This document shows positions 7,195 through 15,295 of a stretch of DNA of 64,000 bases, one piece after another. The stretch is from the NCBI RefSeq assembly GCF_001595645.1, contig NZ_LNKT01000056.1, forward strand, positions 1-64,000, read 5' to 3'. Under the pieces are notes generated by a model. That model saw only the letters and a program-made list of their open reading frames with translations. It was not told where the DNA came from and did no database searches. How positions within the stretch are numbered: the stretch's first letter is position 1; each line of letters opens with the position of its first letter. The translations under genes were made by a program, and so were the position numbers. This DNA comes from Sulfurovum riftiae (GTDB taxonomy: Bacteria; Campylobacterota; Campylobacteria; Campylobacterales; Sulfurovaceae).

Positions 7195-9269
7195 GTATGT
7201 TGAAAAGATTCATGCCGAAAACGCTGAAAATGAAATTGCGTCTGGCACTTTTTGCCATAGGCTTTTTCCCTTTCGTCTTCATGCTGGCTTATATGCACAA
7301 TCTCGGAAAAAAGAAGATCTTGGACGATACTATCGCCATCCAGCATGCACAGATGCATATGATCAAAAAAAGTATCGAACAGCAGCTGACGGCACTGGAG
7401 AACGAGATTAGCTTTCTTGCCTCTCTTGATATAATGAACGATATGATCGCAGATGATGTCGATAAACGTATCGTACATCTTTTGCAGGGAAAACAGAAAG
7501 GCATTGCAGCAGAAGTAAACCTCTTCGCTGTTGATCCGTTCTATACCATTGTTGCTTCAACCTTGAAAAAGGAAAAAAAGAGATTTACCCATGCTGACAT
7601 GCTGCGCAATGCGATAGAAGAAGGAAAGAACGATTTCATCTACAAAGATCATCTCTACCTGTTCACGAACATTGATTCCACTTTGCAGAAAAATACACCT
7701 CTGGGATATCTGATCATGGAGTACCCTCTGTCCAATCTGACACATTTCTTTGTCAGGCAAAAAGGGGTTCGTACACTCTTTTATTTTCCAAAAAGTGCAT
7801 TGAAAATAGGGAAAATGTTCAAAAGCGGTACGTTGCATCTTCAGAAGTATCAGGAAGATTATATGAGCGAGCGATACCTGGTCCTCCAGGAACAGTTTGA
7901 GGGTGCGCTCTCCGGAGGCTTCATTGTCTATGAGATCAAAAAGTCCGTAGCGCTCTCCTTTTTGGACCAGTTCATGTACTTTGTCTGGCTGGTATTCGCA
8001 TTGGGATTCCTGATCATAGCGGTATTTTCATGGTGGATCGGAAAACGTATTTTAAAACCCATAGGCAAGCTTTCCGCTGCGACACAGTCGATCGTCTCTA
8101 CACAGGACTACACCACACAGGTCACTGTCTCTTCGGAAGGGGAGATCAATGAACTTGCAGAAAATTTCAACATGATGATACAGGAGATCAACAAAAGTTT
8201 TCAGTGTCTTGAAGAGGAGAACAAAGTACGGCTCCTGCGTTTTGTGCAGCTGGTCAATATTTTCAACCGGCTTATCCAGACAGAAAGCGAAGAGGCCTGT
8301 ATCGCACTGGCACTTGAAGAGTTGCAGATGCTTGTACCCGAACAGCACTTCACCTTCTCATCGGAGTATCCCAAAGAGGAGGGAGGATTGAATATGCTGC
8401 TTTATGTCAAAGATTTTGAAAAGGGGGTCAGTCATTTTTACGGGGTTATCTCCCTCTCCGGAAGTGATGAGATCAAAGATACAGAAGAGATACGTTTTTA
8501 CAGGGCCATTGCGACGATGATCATGCTTCAGCTTGACCAGATCAGGCTGATCGCCCAGACCAAAGCGGTCTCTTCGGCAAAATCCACATTTATCTCTCAT
8601 ATGTCACATGAGTTGAGAACCCCTTTGCATACCATACTCAGTGCCACCCAGTATCTGATCTCGTATGAAGCGCTCACTTTGCCGCAGCAGGAAAAGATCG
8701 TTACCATCGAGTCTTCGGCAGACCATCTCCTGGGAATGATCAACGATATTCTCGATCTTGTACAGATAGAAGCGGGCAAAGTCTCTGTCGAGGTTGAACC
8801 TGTAAGCAGCGAAACTTTGGAAAAGAGTATAAGGGAGGTATATGCTATGCTTGGATTGCTGGCGGAACAGAAAGCGCTTTCAATGCATTTTGAAAACAGT
8901 GTTCCTTCCGATGTTCAGGTATTGGCCGATCAAAGGTATGTGAAACAGATACTTATCAATCTTCTCTCCAATGCTATCAAATTCACTTCGGCGGGATACA
9001 TAAAAATATCGATGCAGCAATGCAATGGGGGACTTTGTATTGTCGTAAAAGACAGCGGGATCGGTCTTTCGGAAGATGAGCAGAAACTCCTTTTCGATGA
9101 ATTTACGCAGTTCACCCATTCCGAAGAAGGGAAACAGAAAGGCAGCGGACTTGGACTGGCCATCAGCAAAAAGCTGGCAAGGCTCTTCGAAGCGGAACTT
9201 GTTCTGAAAAGTGAAGGGCTTGGAAAGGGTACAGAGGCTGTACTGAAACTCAAAGGTATTAACCTGTGA
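7191..9269 (+). CDS. Membrane sensor histidine kinase
   Basis: A 692-residue kinase. Order of parts: membrane segment about 16-36; periplasmic sensor region about 37-260; second membrane segment about 268-290; HAMP about 290-345; a GAF-like or linker region about 365-460; HisKA with His473 in SHELRTP; HATPase_c with LINLLSNAIKFT, DSGIGLS and GSGLGLAISKKLA. No receiver domain is attached. The start at ATG 7191 overlaps the PstS-like gene by 4 bp. The response regulator lies convergently downstream, with their 3' ends overlapping by 11 bp. Together the three genes form a periplasmic ligand-sensing unit. Confidence 0.88.
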   Translation: MSMLKRFMPKTLKMKLRLALFAIGFFPFVFMLAYMHNLGKKKILDDTIAIQHAQMHMIKKSIEQQLTALENEISFLASLDIMNDMIADDVDKRIVHLLQGKQKGIAAEVNLFAVDPFYTIVASTLKKEKKRFTHADMLRNAIEEGKNDFIYKDHLYLFTNIDSTLQKNTPLGYLIMEYPLSNLTHFFVRQKGVRTLFYFPKSALKIGKMFKSGTLHLQKYQEDYMSERYLVLQEQFEGALSGGFIVYEIKKSVALSFLDQFMYFVWLVFALGFLIIAVFSWWIGKRILKPIGKLSAATQSIVSTQDYTTQVTVSSEGEINELAENFNMMIQEINKSFQCLEEENKVRLLRFVQLVNIFNRLIQTESEEACIALALEELQMLVPEQHFTFSSEYPKEEGGLNMLLYVKDFEKGVSHFYGVISLSGSDEIKDTEEIRFYRAIATMIMLQLDQIRLIAQTKAVSSAKSTFISHMSHELRTPLHTILSATQYLISYEALTLPQQEKIVTIESSADHLLGMINDILDLVQIEAGKVSVEVEPVSSETLEKSIREVYAMLGLLAEQKALSMHFENSVPSDVQVLADQRYVKQILINLLSNAIKFTSAGYIKISMQQCNGGLCIVVKDSGIGLSEDEQKLLFDEFTQFTHSEEGKQKGSGLGLAISKKLARLFEAELVLKSEGLGKGTEAVLKLKGINL

Positions 9270-9921
9270 TCTTGTAACCCACACCCCGTACCGTTACTAT
9301 GCATTCATCCAGACCGATCTTTTTCCTGAGGTTTTTGATGTGCACATCCACAATATTGCTCAGTTTCAGGCTGTTGTAGTCCTGACAGAGGTATTCGTTG
9401 AGCTGGTATCGGGTGAGGACGATGTTCTTGTTTTGCAGCAGCAGTTCAAGCAGGTCGAATTCCGTGGGGCTCAAGGAGAGTACTTCGCCTTTGACAAAAA
9501 CTTCCCTGCTTTTCGTATCGAGTGTCAGTTCACCGCTGCTTAAGAGGGTATTTTTCTGTGTACCTTCCCTGCGGAGCAGTGCTCTGATGCGTGCCAGGAG
9601 TTCAAGGTTGGAGTAAGGTTTACACAGATAGTCATCTCCTCCGGCATCCAGTACCTGTACGCGGTCATCTACTTCCGTATTGGCGGAAAGCATCAGGACA
9701 GGGGTGGCATTCTCTTCTTCCCTCAGCAGTTTCAAAAAGCTCAAGCCGTCTCCGTCGGGCAGATTCCAGTCCAGCAAGATGAGATCATAATGTTTATTGT
9801 CACTCAGTTCGAGCGCATCCCTGTAGGTATAGGCGATATCACAATGGTACTGTTCCTGTTCGAGCATCTCTTTGAGCTGATGTGCGACAGTTTTTTCATC
9901 TTCAACGATCAATAGATACAC
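9259..9921 (-). CDS. OmpR-family response regulator
   Basis: A 220-residue protein with an N-terminal receiver domain (acidic pair E7-D8, phospho-acceptor Asp51 in LILLDWNLPDGDG, Lys near 101 in CKPYS) and a C-terminal winged-helix DNA-binding domain (about 125-220). The start is GTG 9921 with AAAGGA upstream on the minus strand; an overlapping ATG at 9923 is in another frame. It runs convergent to the histidine kinase with an 11 bp overlap, and is the likely partner. Its own promoter box lies at 9948-9953. Confidence 0.88.
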   Translation of the reverse strand: MYLLIVEDEKTVAHQLKEMLEQEQYHCDIAYTYRDALELSDNKHYDLILLDWNLPDGDGLSFLKLLREEENATPVLMLSANTEVDDRVQVLDAGGDDYLCKPYSNLELLARIRALLRREGTQKNTLLSSGELTLDTKSREVFVKGEVLSLSPTEFDLLELLLQNKNIVLTRYQLNEYLCQDYNSLKLSNIVDVHIKNLRKKIGLDECIVTVRGVGYKITG

Positions 9922-9947
9922 ATAGCTTTCCTTTTGTCAACTTCTCC

Positions 9948-9953
9948 ATTATA
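9948..9953 (-). promoter_or_regulatory. -10 box of the response regulator gene
   Basis: TATAAT on the minus strand, 26 bp upstream of the GTG start, in a 130 bp divergent intergenic region. Confidence 0.45.
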
Positions 9954-10014
9954 AATCTGTTTTACTTAAAGATGGTAAGCATCCCCTCTTCATTAAATCT
10001 TCATTTTTCTATTT

Positions 10015-10020
10015 TATACT
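10015..10020 (+). promoter_or_regulatory. -10 box of the 10-16 kb operon
   Basis: TATACT 31 bp upstream of the first gene of the seven-gene run, in the region shared with the divergent response regulator. Confidence 0.4.
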
Positions 10021-10051
10021 TCGCCATCCAATAAGAAAAGGTGTATATTTC

Positions 10052-11068
10052 ATGAAGGAAACATTTAAAACCGTATTGCCGAACGTTGCTTTTTTGCTGC
10101 TTTTTGCTTCCGAGTTCACCTACTACCTTCTCATCCTGCAAACCGGTATCGTAGAGTATCACCACTCTCTGCTTTCACAGATATGGATGGTACCTTTGGG
10201 AGGCATGCTGGGTATTATCCTTTCTGTTTATATCTATAAAAAGCAGCAGTGGCTGATGGCTCTCCTTCTCTTTCTTCAGCTGCTTCTCTCTTTTTCCTAC
10301 GCCTCTGCGAATGGTCTGGAACTCTTTGCTTTGGGATTGATCAGCGGATTGACGGCACCTATGCTCCTCTATCGTATTGAACAGCTGTGGATCGCAGTAT
10401 GTGCTCTGGCACTCTCTTATGCTTTTGGTACGGCACTGTTCCATGTAGAGGCTATAGCCCGGACTGATTTGGCACTTTTTTTAAGTGCGCTTGCATTTAT
10501 CTCAGCACTTTTTACCCAGACGCGGCAGCATAAATCCATTTCTGTTGAAACGGTTTCTCTCTATACCATGGGATCTGTTTTTCTGTGGCTGCTTCTTGAT
10601 GCGGCACTTTTTGAAACTCTCTCACGGGACAGTGTTATGCATCTATGGGGTGAATCGGAATTTACGCTGACGATCATTCTGTCACATATGGCGGGCTTGG
10701 CAGCAGCCTATAGACTGAGGAATTGGGCATATGCCGATATGGCGCTGCTCGTGCTTTTTGTTCTGGTCTACAGCGTTTACAGCAGTGGATCATCCCTGAT
10801 GTTGAGTCTGGTCTATCCTTTTGTGATCTCCTCGTATAATGTGATCATTCTTATGAAACTCAAACGATTGGCTTATCTGCCGCTTGCCGCCATCTCTCTG
10901 AGTCTGTGGGGCGCATCCGGCCTGGGGCTGCTTATCGCCCTTTCCCATACGTTCGCGGCAGCCTGGGCAGTACTGGGAGTACTTGCCCTAAGCACACTTT
11001 TCAAAATGCCGGGTTTCAATCTGCTATCGTGGTTTCCCAACCTCAAATCTACTTCATTCAAAGGATAA
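10052..11068 (+). CDS. Polytopic membrane protein of unknown function
   Basis: A 338-residue, strongly hydrophobic protein with roughly ten predicted membrane spans and only short loops; a YIYKKQQ basic loop near residue 65 suggests cytoplasmic orientation there. I recognise no family motif, no histidine pair for heme and no transporter signature. It is the first gene of a run with YceI, an ABC exporter and a heme-copper-oxidase-like protein, and the ribosome-binding site of the next gene lies inside its 3' end. A function in the envelope, perhaps with those neighbours, is inference. Confidence 0.55.
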   Translation: MKETFKTVLPNVAFLLLFASEFTYYLLILQTGIVEYHHSLLSQIWMVPLGGMLGIILSVYIYKKQQWLMALLLFLQLLLSFSYASANGLELFALGLISGLTAPMLLYRIEQLWIAVCALALSYAFGTALFHVEAIARTDLALFLSALAFISALFTQTRQHKSISVETVSLYTMGSVFLWLLLDAALFETLSRDSVMHLWGESEFTLTIILSHMAGLAAAYRLRNWAYADMALLVLFVLVYSVYSSGSSLMLSLVYPFVISSYNVIILMKLKRLAYLPLAAISLSLWGASGLGLLIALSHTFAAAWAVLGVLALSTLFKMPGFNLLSWFPNLKSTSFKG

Positions 11069-11072
11069 CATT

Positions 11073-11600
11073 ATGAAAAAAATATTCATCTTCACACTCG
11101 TTGCAGCTTCTTCGCTTTTTGCCAATACACTTGTCGTTACAAATGGCAGTGTTAAAGCACATACCGAAGTGTTTGGTGATTCGACCATCGATCCCTCAAC
11201 CAAAAGCATCACAAGCCACTTGCAAATGGATGACACGATCGAATCACTCAAGGGCAGTGTCGATGTCTCGGTGCGCAAACTCAAAAGTGATAATGAAACG
11301 AGGGATGAACATATGGTAGAAGCCCTTGAAAGCAATAAATACCCTGTGGCGCACTATACCTTTGGCAAAGTATCGAAAACGGCATCGGGCTATACCATTG
11401 ATGGCATATTGAAGTTTCACAATGTGGAAAGACCCCTTAAGATAAATGCCCGGATAATCGACAATGGAAACAGTATCGAGATCAAAGGAAAAGGAAAATT
11501 CAAACTCTCTTCATACAATGTCAAACCGATCAGGCTGCTGCTGCTGACGGTACGTGACAGGATCGATCTGAATATCGATGTGAAGTTCAAGAAGCAGTAG
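11073..11600 (+). CDS. YceI-family periplasmic lipid-binding protein
   Basis: A 175-residue protein with a signal peptide (about residues 1-17). The mature part has the YceI lipocalin-like pattern, with 'GSVDVSVRKLKSDNETRDEHM' and 'GILKFHNVERPLKINA'-type segments; the latter matches the conserved 'L.i.G.tkpv' strand. YceI proteins bind isoprenoid lipids or quinones in the periplasm. AAGGAT at 11061-11066 precedes the ATG. The neighbouring ABC exporter and heme-copper-oxidase-like protein make a role in quinone or isoprenoid handling plausible but unproven. Confidence 0.82.
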   Translation: MKKIFIFTLVAASSLFANTLVVTNGSVKAHTEVFGDSTIDPSTKSITSHLQMDDTIESLKGSVDVSVRKLKSDNETRDEHMVEALESNKYPVAHYTFGKVSKTASGYTIDGILKFHNVERPLKINARIIDNGNSIEIKGKGKFKLSSYNVKPIRLLLLTVRDRIDLNIDVKFKKQ

Positions 11601-11606
11601 GGCTGA

Positions 11607-12680
11607 ATGTTCAAATCTTTTTTACGCTACAGGTACAAAACACTGCTGATCCTTGTCTCAGCGACCTCCGCAATCGCTTCTATTTTCCTTATTACCGCTT
11701 TGGGTAACGGGATCATCAGCATGTATGCCTCGATGCTCAAAACAGATGGCGACATTATTGTAATGCAAAAAGGGGTGGCAGACACTTTTTTCAGCGATAT
11801 CAACCGTTCCCTTCTTGTACCTATAGCAAAGATACCCGGTGTGAAGTCCGCACAGGGTGTCATCGTCGGTGCAGGAGCGATCGATTCCGTACCCATTGCC
11901 GGTATTTACGGTGTGACAAAGAACCGTTTGGACAACTATACCCTGACAGAGGGCCATTACCCGCAAAAAGAGGGTGAGGTGATCGTCGGAGAGAGTATTG
12001 CTTCGATCCTGAAAAATCCAGAAGAGATCACCCTGATGGGAGAACCGTTCCGTGTTTCGGGTATTTACAAAAGTGATATCGGTTTTGAGAACGGTGGGGT
12101 AGTGATCGCTATTTCTGATGCCGGGAAACTCTTTCACAAGAGTGCCTCGTTTCTGCTGATCTCCCTCAAAGACCTCTCCGAAGGTACGGAGAAAGTCATC
12201 AGGAACATCAGAGCACTCGATACGGAAGTGGATGTCAGGTCCACCACGGATTTCATCGACAATTACAATCAGTTCAAGATCATCCGTATCTCCAGCGGGG
12301 TGATCGCATCCATTTCGTTTTTTATGGGATTTTTGGCGATCGTGAGCCTTATGAGCATGATGGTCAGCGACCGGCGTTACGAATTCGGTATCAAGCGTGC
12401 GATGGGCATTCCCAAACACAAGATCATTTTGCAGATCCTGATCGAGGTCATTACGCTGACACTTGTTGCGTTCATACTTGCCTACGGTATCAGCCTGCTA
12501 CTGCTCGACCAGCTTCAGCATATTGAAAAGTTCCAGGGCTATCTCAGCGGTGAGATCGACATGCTTCTTTTTGTCAGACTGCTTATCGGCTCCATCGCCA
12601 TGGCAGCCATAGGTGCATTGGTCCCCGCACTTATCGCAGCACGTGTCGATCCTATTATCCTGATCAACAGGGGGCAGTAG
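11607..12680 (+). CDS. ABC transporter permease, MacB/FtsX type
   Basis: A 357-residue permease with one N-terminal membrane span (about 15-38), a periplasmic MacB-like core domain (about 40-220) and three C-terminal spans (about 225-350), the FtsX/MacB/LolC topology. The segment 'DRRYEFGIKRAMG' before the third span is characteristic. It follows yceI by 6 bp and precedes its ATPase by 2 bp. MacB-type pairs extract or drive substrates in the periplasm rather than moving them through a membrane channel; the substrate is unknown. There is no partner MacA or TolC in the window. Confidence 0.85.
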   Translation: MFKSFLRYRYKTLLILVSATSAIASIFLITALGNGIISMYASMLKTDGDIIVMQKGVADTFFSDINRSLLVPIAKIPGVKSAQGVIVGAGAIDSVPIAGIYGVTKNRLDNYTLTEGHYPQKEGEVIVGESIASILKNPEEITLMGEPFRVSGIYKSDIGFENGGVVIAISDAGKLFHKSASFLLISLKDLSEGTEKVIRNIRALDTEVDVRSTTDFIDNYNQFKIIRISSGVIASISFFMGFLAIVSLMSMMVSDRRYEFGIKRAMGIPKHKIILQILIEVITLTLVAFILAYGISLLLLDQLQHIEKFQGYLSGEIDMLLFVRLLIGSIAMAAIGALVPALIAARVDPIILINRGQ

Positions 12681-12682
12681 AG

Positions 12683-13294
12683 ATGTTGCGACTGGAACAT
12701 ATTTCGCACAGTTATGACAAAGAGATTATACTGCAAGACATCACACTTGAGATCGAACCGCAAAGTTTCAATGTCATCACAGGAGAGAGCGGCAGCGGGA
12801 AATCGACACTGCTTTCGATTGTCTCTACTCTGCTGAAGCCGACAGAGGGAAAACTCTATTTTGACGGTGTCGAAAGTGAAAAGATCTCTGATCTCGACCG
12901 TTTCCGCAATGAAAAGGTCGGTTTCGTCTTTCAGTTCCACTATCTCATTTCCCATCTGACGGTCTATGAAAATATTGCAATGGTTACAAAAAAGCCGAAA
13001 AAGGAGATCCTGCATCTGCTGGAAAAACTCGACATTAAGGTATTGGCCGATAAATATCCCGACCAGATCTCCGGCGGACAGCGCCAGCGTGCTGCGGTTG
13101 CCAGGGCCATCATCAATGAGCCGAAATATATTTTTGCCGATGAGCCTACCGGCAATCTTGACTCTGTCAATTCCGAGACCGTGTTCGGACTGCTGCGTGC
13201 ACTGGATGCCACGGTGATCGTCGCAACACATGACCACTCACGTATCATCAGTACCGACAGGGTGATCACGCTGAAGGATGGTGTCCTATGCTGA
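12683..13294 (+). CDS. ABC transporter ATP-binding protein, LolD/MacB type
   Basis: A 203-residue ATPase: Walker A GESGSGKST, Q-loop in VFQFHYLISHLTVYEN, signature ISGGQRQRAAVARA, Walker B IFADEPTGNLD and an H-loop THDH. This set is typical of the MacB/LolD subfamily and fits the preceding MacB/FtsX-type permease. It is slightly shorter than most family members at the C-terminus. Its end overlaps the next gene by 7 bp, so translation of the heme-copper-like protein is probably coupled to it. Confidence 0.9.
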   Translation: MLRLEHISHSYDKEIILQDITLEIEPQSFNVITGESGSGKSTLLSIVSTLLKPTEGKLYFDGVESEKISDLDRFRNEKVGFVFQFHYLISHLTVYENIAMVTKKPKKEILHLLEKLDIKVLADKYPDQISGGQRQRAAVARAIINEPKYIFADEPTGNLDSVNSETVFGLLRALDATVIVATHDHSRIISTDRVITLKDGVLC

Positions 13295-14901
13295 AAGCCA
13301 GACTTCTGCCCCATATTTACTTTGCATACTTTTTCTTGGTGCTTGCAGCGGCATTCGGGCTCTTGTACGCTATGCAGCTTCTGGGCTTCGGTACACAGTT
13401 GATCCGTCCCGACCTGGTACGTTCTCTGCACATCTCCCTGATGCTGTACGGTTTCGTGCCGCTCATGATGACACTGCTTCCTTTTGCCCTTTTCGACAAA
13501 GAGGGTGTCATGAAGGAAGAGGGTGTCTGGTACCTGGAACGCTTTTTGTATCTGTGGTATATTTTTCTGGTCTTCCTGATCTTTTCGCTGCTGGCAGGAG
13601 ATACCCGGGGGTTGCCGTTTTATGACTTTCCGTATGAACTGAATGCCATTTTGGCACTGGCCGGTATTTTTTATATCATTGCCATTTTCAAAACGATCAA
13701 AGGCTACGAGGTCAAACCGCTTTGGGTGCGTGTCTCCCTTGTATTGGTTATTGCCAGTCCTTTTGCCCTGCTCCTGCTGATGAACCCCCGGTACGGCCAG
13801 GTCGAAAAAATGCTGCTGGGGCCGCACGGAGACAATACACTGGGAATGAGTTTTGCCCTGCTTGCCATCTATTATCTGGCGATCAAACTTGCTTCACCCC
13901 GAACAGTGTTCTCCACTCGCCGGCATATCCTGTGGCAGATACCGCTCGGATTTTATCTGCTAAGTGTACTCTATCGGAGTTTCATAGGAAGCCTTTCCTA
14001 CAATGCCGAATGGTTATTACAGTATTTGACGCTGCTGTATATCCCTGTACTCTATATCTGGTGGAAAGATGCCGGACTCAAGGTCAGAAAAAACCTTACA
14101 CTCTTCATCTCCATTGCCGCTTTTCTGTTCGCCGATGTGGAAGGTAATATCCTTTTCATTCCCTGGCTGCGTGCGCTGTTCCACCGTAACGACCTTGTTG
14201 TCGGGCATGCTCATATCGCTGTGGGTATAGGGCTGCTCTTTCTGGCACTTTCGATCATAGAACCGTTCGTCAAAGTATCGGCAAGAAGAGCCCTGTACCT
14301 TACGGGTATGCTTTTTCTGATGGCACTAGTCTTGAGTATAAGCGGTATTGAACAGGCAGGATTTGCCGTGATGCACACAGAATTGATGTGGGCACTGCGT
14401 GTTTTTTTCGGATTGATGTTCCTGGCAGGATTGCTGTTCGTCAGGTCTCTCTTCTCGGTGAAGAGGGTGCAGGGTTTTTTCAGAAGCCTGCGCTCTATCG
14501 ATCTTTACAATCTTGCCGGGTTCCTCTCTGACGGTGTGGGCGGCATACTTCTGCTTCTTTTCGGCAGTACACTGTATGCACTGATAGACCAGCCTTTTGT
14601 CGGGGGTTATCAGACGATCGTCTTCGGCTTTGTGACAGCGGTGGGACTGGTGCATCTGCTGGGCTTCCTCCTGCCTGCACAGGCTCATCCTTTTGCTCTT
14701 GCAACGGTCATTCTGCGACTTGTGACCGCGGCAGGTTTTTTTGCACTCTACAAAGCAGGCGTATTCGAATGGATCGCGTATGCTATTTCGGGTATCGATC
14801 TGCTTTTTGTTCTGCTATACTTAATTTTCTTAAAGGATCCATATGAAAAAACTCATACCTCTCAGCCTTCTTTTGACTGCAGTGATATTCGCAGATCTTA
14901 A
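13288..14901 (+). CDS. Divergent heme-copper-oxidase subunit I-like membrane protein
   Basis: A 537-residue protein with about 12-14 membrane spans. His48 in RSLHISLMLYGFVPLMMTLL matches the low-spin heme ligand of helix II in cbb3/NorB enzymes, and H307-A-H309 in VVGHAHIAVGIG matches the helix X pair that binds both hemes. His180 (GPHGDN) may correspond to the helix VI histidine. The helix VII His-His pair that completes the copper site is absent: that region reads 'YRSFIGSLSY'. I infer a heme-binding relative without a normal copper centre. The last 59 bp overlap the next gene, and the C-terminal tail after about residue 515 is polar and may not be conserved. The alignment was made by eye. 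Confidence 0.55.
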   Translation: MLKARLLPHIYFAYFFLVLAAAFGLLYAMQLLGFGTQLIRPDLVRSLHISLMLYGFVPLMMTLLPFALFDKEGVMKEEGVWYLERFLYLWYIFLVFLIFSLLAGDTRGLPFYDFPYELNAILALAGIFYIIAIFKTIKGYEVKPLWVRVSLVLVIASPFALLLLMNPRYGQVEKMLLGPHGDNTLGMSFALLAIYYLAIKLASPRTVFSTRRHILWQIPLGFYLLSVLYRSFIGSLSYNAEWLLQYLTLLYIPVLYIWWKDAGLKVRKNLTLFISIAAFLFADVEGNILFIPWLRALFHRNDLVVGHAHIAVGIGLLFLALSIIEPFVKVSARRALYLTGMLFLMALVLSISGIEQAGFAVMHTELMWALRVFFGLMFLAGLLFVRSLFSVKRVQGFFRSLRSIDLYNLAGFLSDGVGGILLLLFGSTLYALIDQPFVGGYQTIVFGFVTAVGLVHLLGFLLPAQAHPFALATVILRLVTAAGFFALYKAGVFEWIAYAISGIDLLFVLLYLIFLKDPYEKTHTSQPSFDCSDIRRS

Positions 14902-15292
14902 GGTGGGAGAGAAACTCCCCGACATAACACTTTCGGATCAATTCGGAAAAAAGCTGACAGTGGATACCGAAGACAAAGTACTTCTGCTCAGTTTTGAAAA
15001 AGAGGTTGCCATCAAAACAGCTGACTATTTGACAAAACAGCCCAAAAACTTTCTGCAGCAAAGACACATAAAGTACATTTCGGATATCAGCAGTATGCCT
15101 TCCTTCATAACCTCGATGTTCGCACTGCCCAAAATGAAGAAATACCCTTTCTCCGTGATGCTGATAAGAGACGGTATGGGAAAGGATTTTCAACATAAAG
15201 AGGGGAAAGCAACACTGTACAAACTCAGGAACCGCCGTATCACAGATATTGAGTTCGTTGACCCGAAAGTACTCTCTACTGTGCTACAATAA
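14843..15292 (+). CDS. Periplasmic redoxin-like protein without active-site cysteines
   Basis: A 149-residue protein with a short signal peptide (about residues 1-16) and the opening of a thioredoxin/AhpC-type domain: 'LKVGEKLPDITLSDQFGKKLTV...VLLLSFEKEV'. Where peroxiredoxins and TlpA-like proteins have CxxC or a peroxidatic Cys, this protein has FEKEV, and the mature chain contains no cysteine. It resembles YtfJ-like proteins. GGATCC upstream overlaps a good ribosome-binding site (AAAGGA). The gene starts 59 bp inside the heme-copper-like gene. The role is probably binding or scaffolding, not thiol chemistry. Confidence 0.6.
   Translation: MKKLIPLSLLLTAVIFADLKVGEKLPDITLSDQFGKKLTVDTEDKVLLLSFEKEVAIKTADYLTKQPKNFLQQRHIKYISDISSMPSFITSMFALPKMKKYPFSVMLIRDGMGKDFQHKEGKATLYKLRNRRITDIEFVDPKVLSTVLQ
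15285..15290 (+). promoter_or_regulatory. Internal -10 box just before the hydrolase start
   Basis: TGCTACAAT (core TACAAT 15285-15290) ends 5 nt before the ATG at 15296, inside the last codons of the redoxin-like gene. The following gene has no ribosome-binding site, so a leaderless transcript is possible in addition to operon read-through. Confidence 0.4.
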
Positions 15293-15295
15293 CAT

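Noticed and set aside
13288-14901. A functional cbb3-type or NO reductase catalytic subunit
   Set aside because: The His-His copper ligands are not seen and no partner subunits are present.
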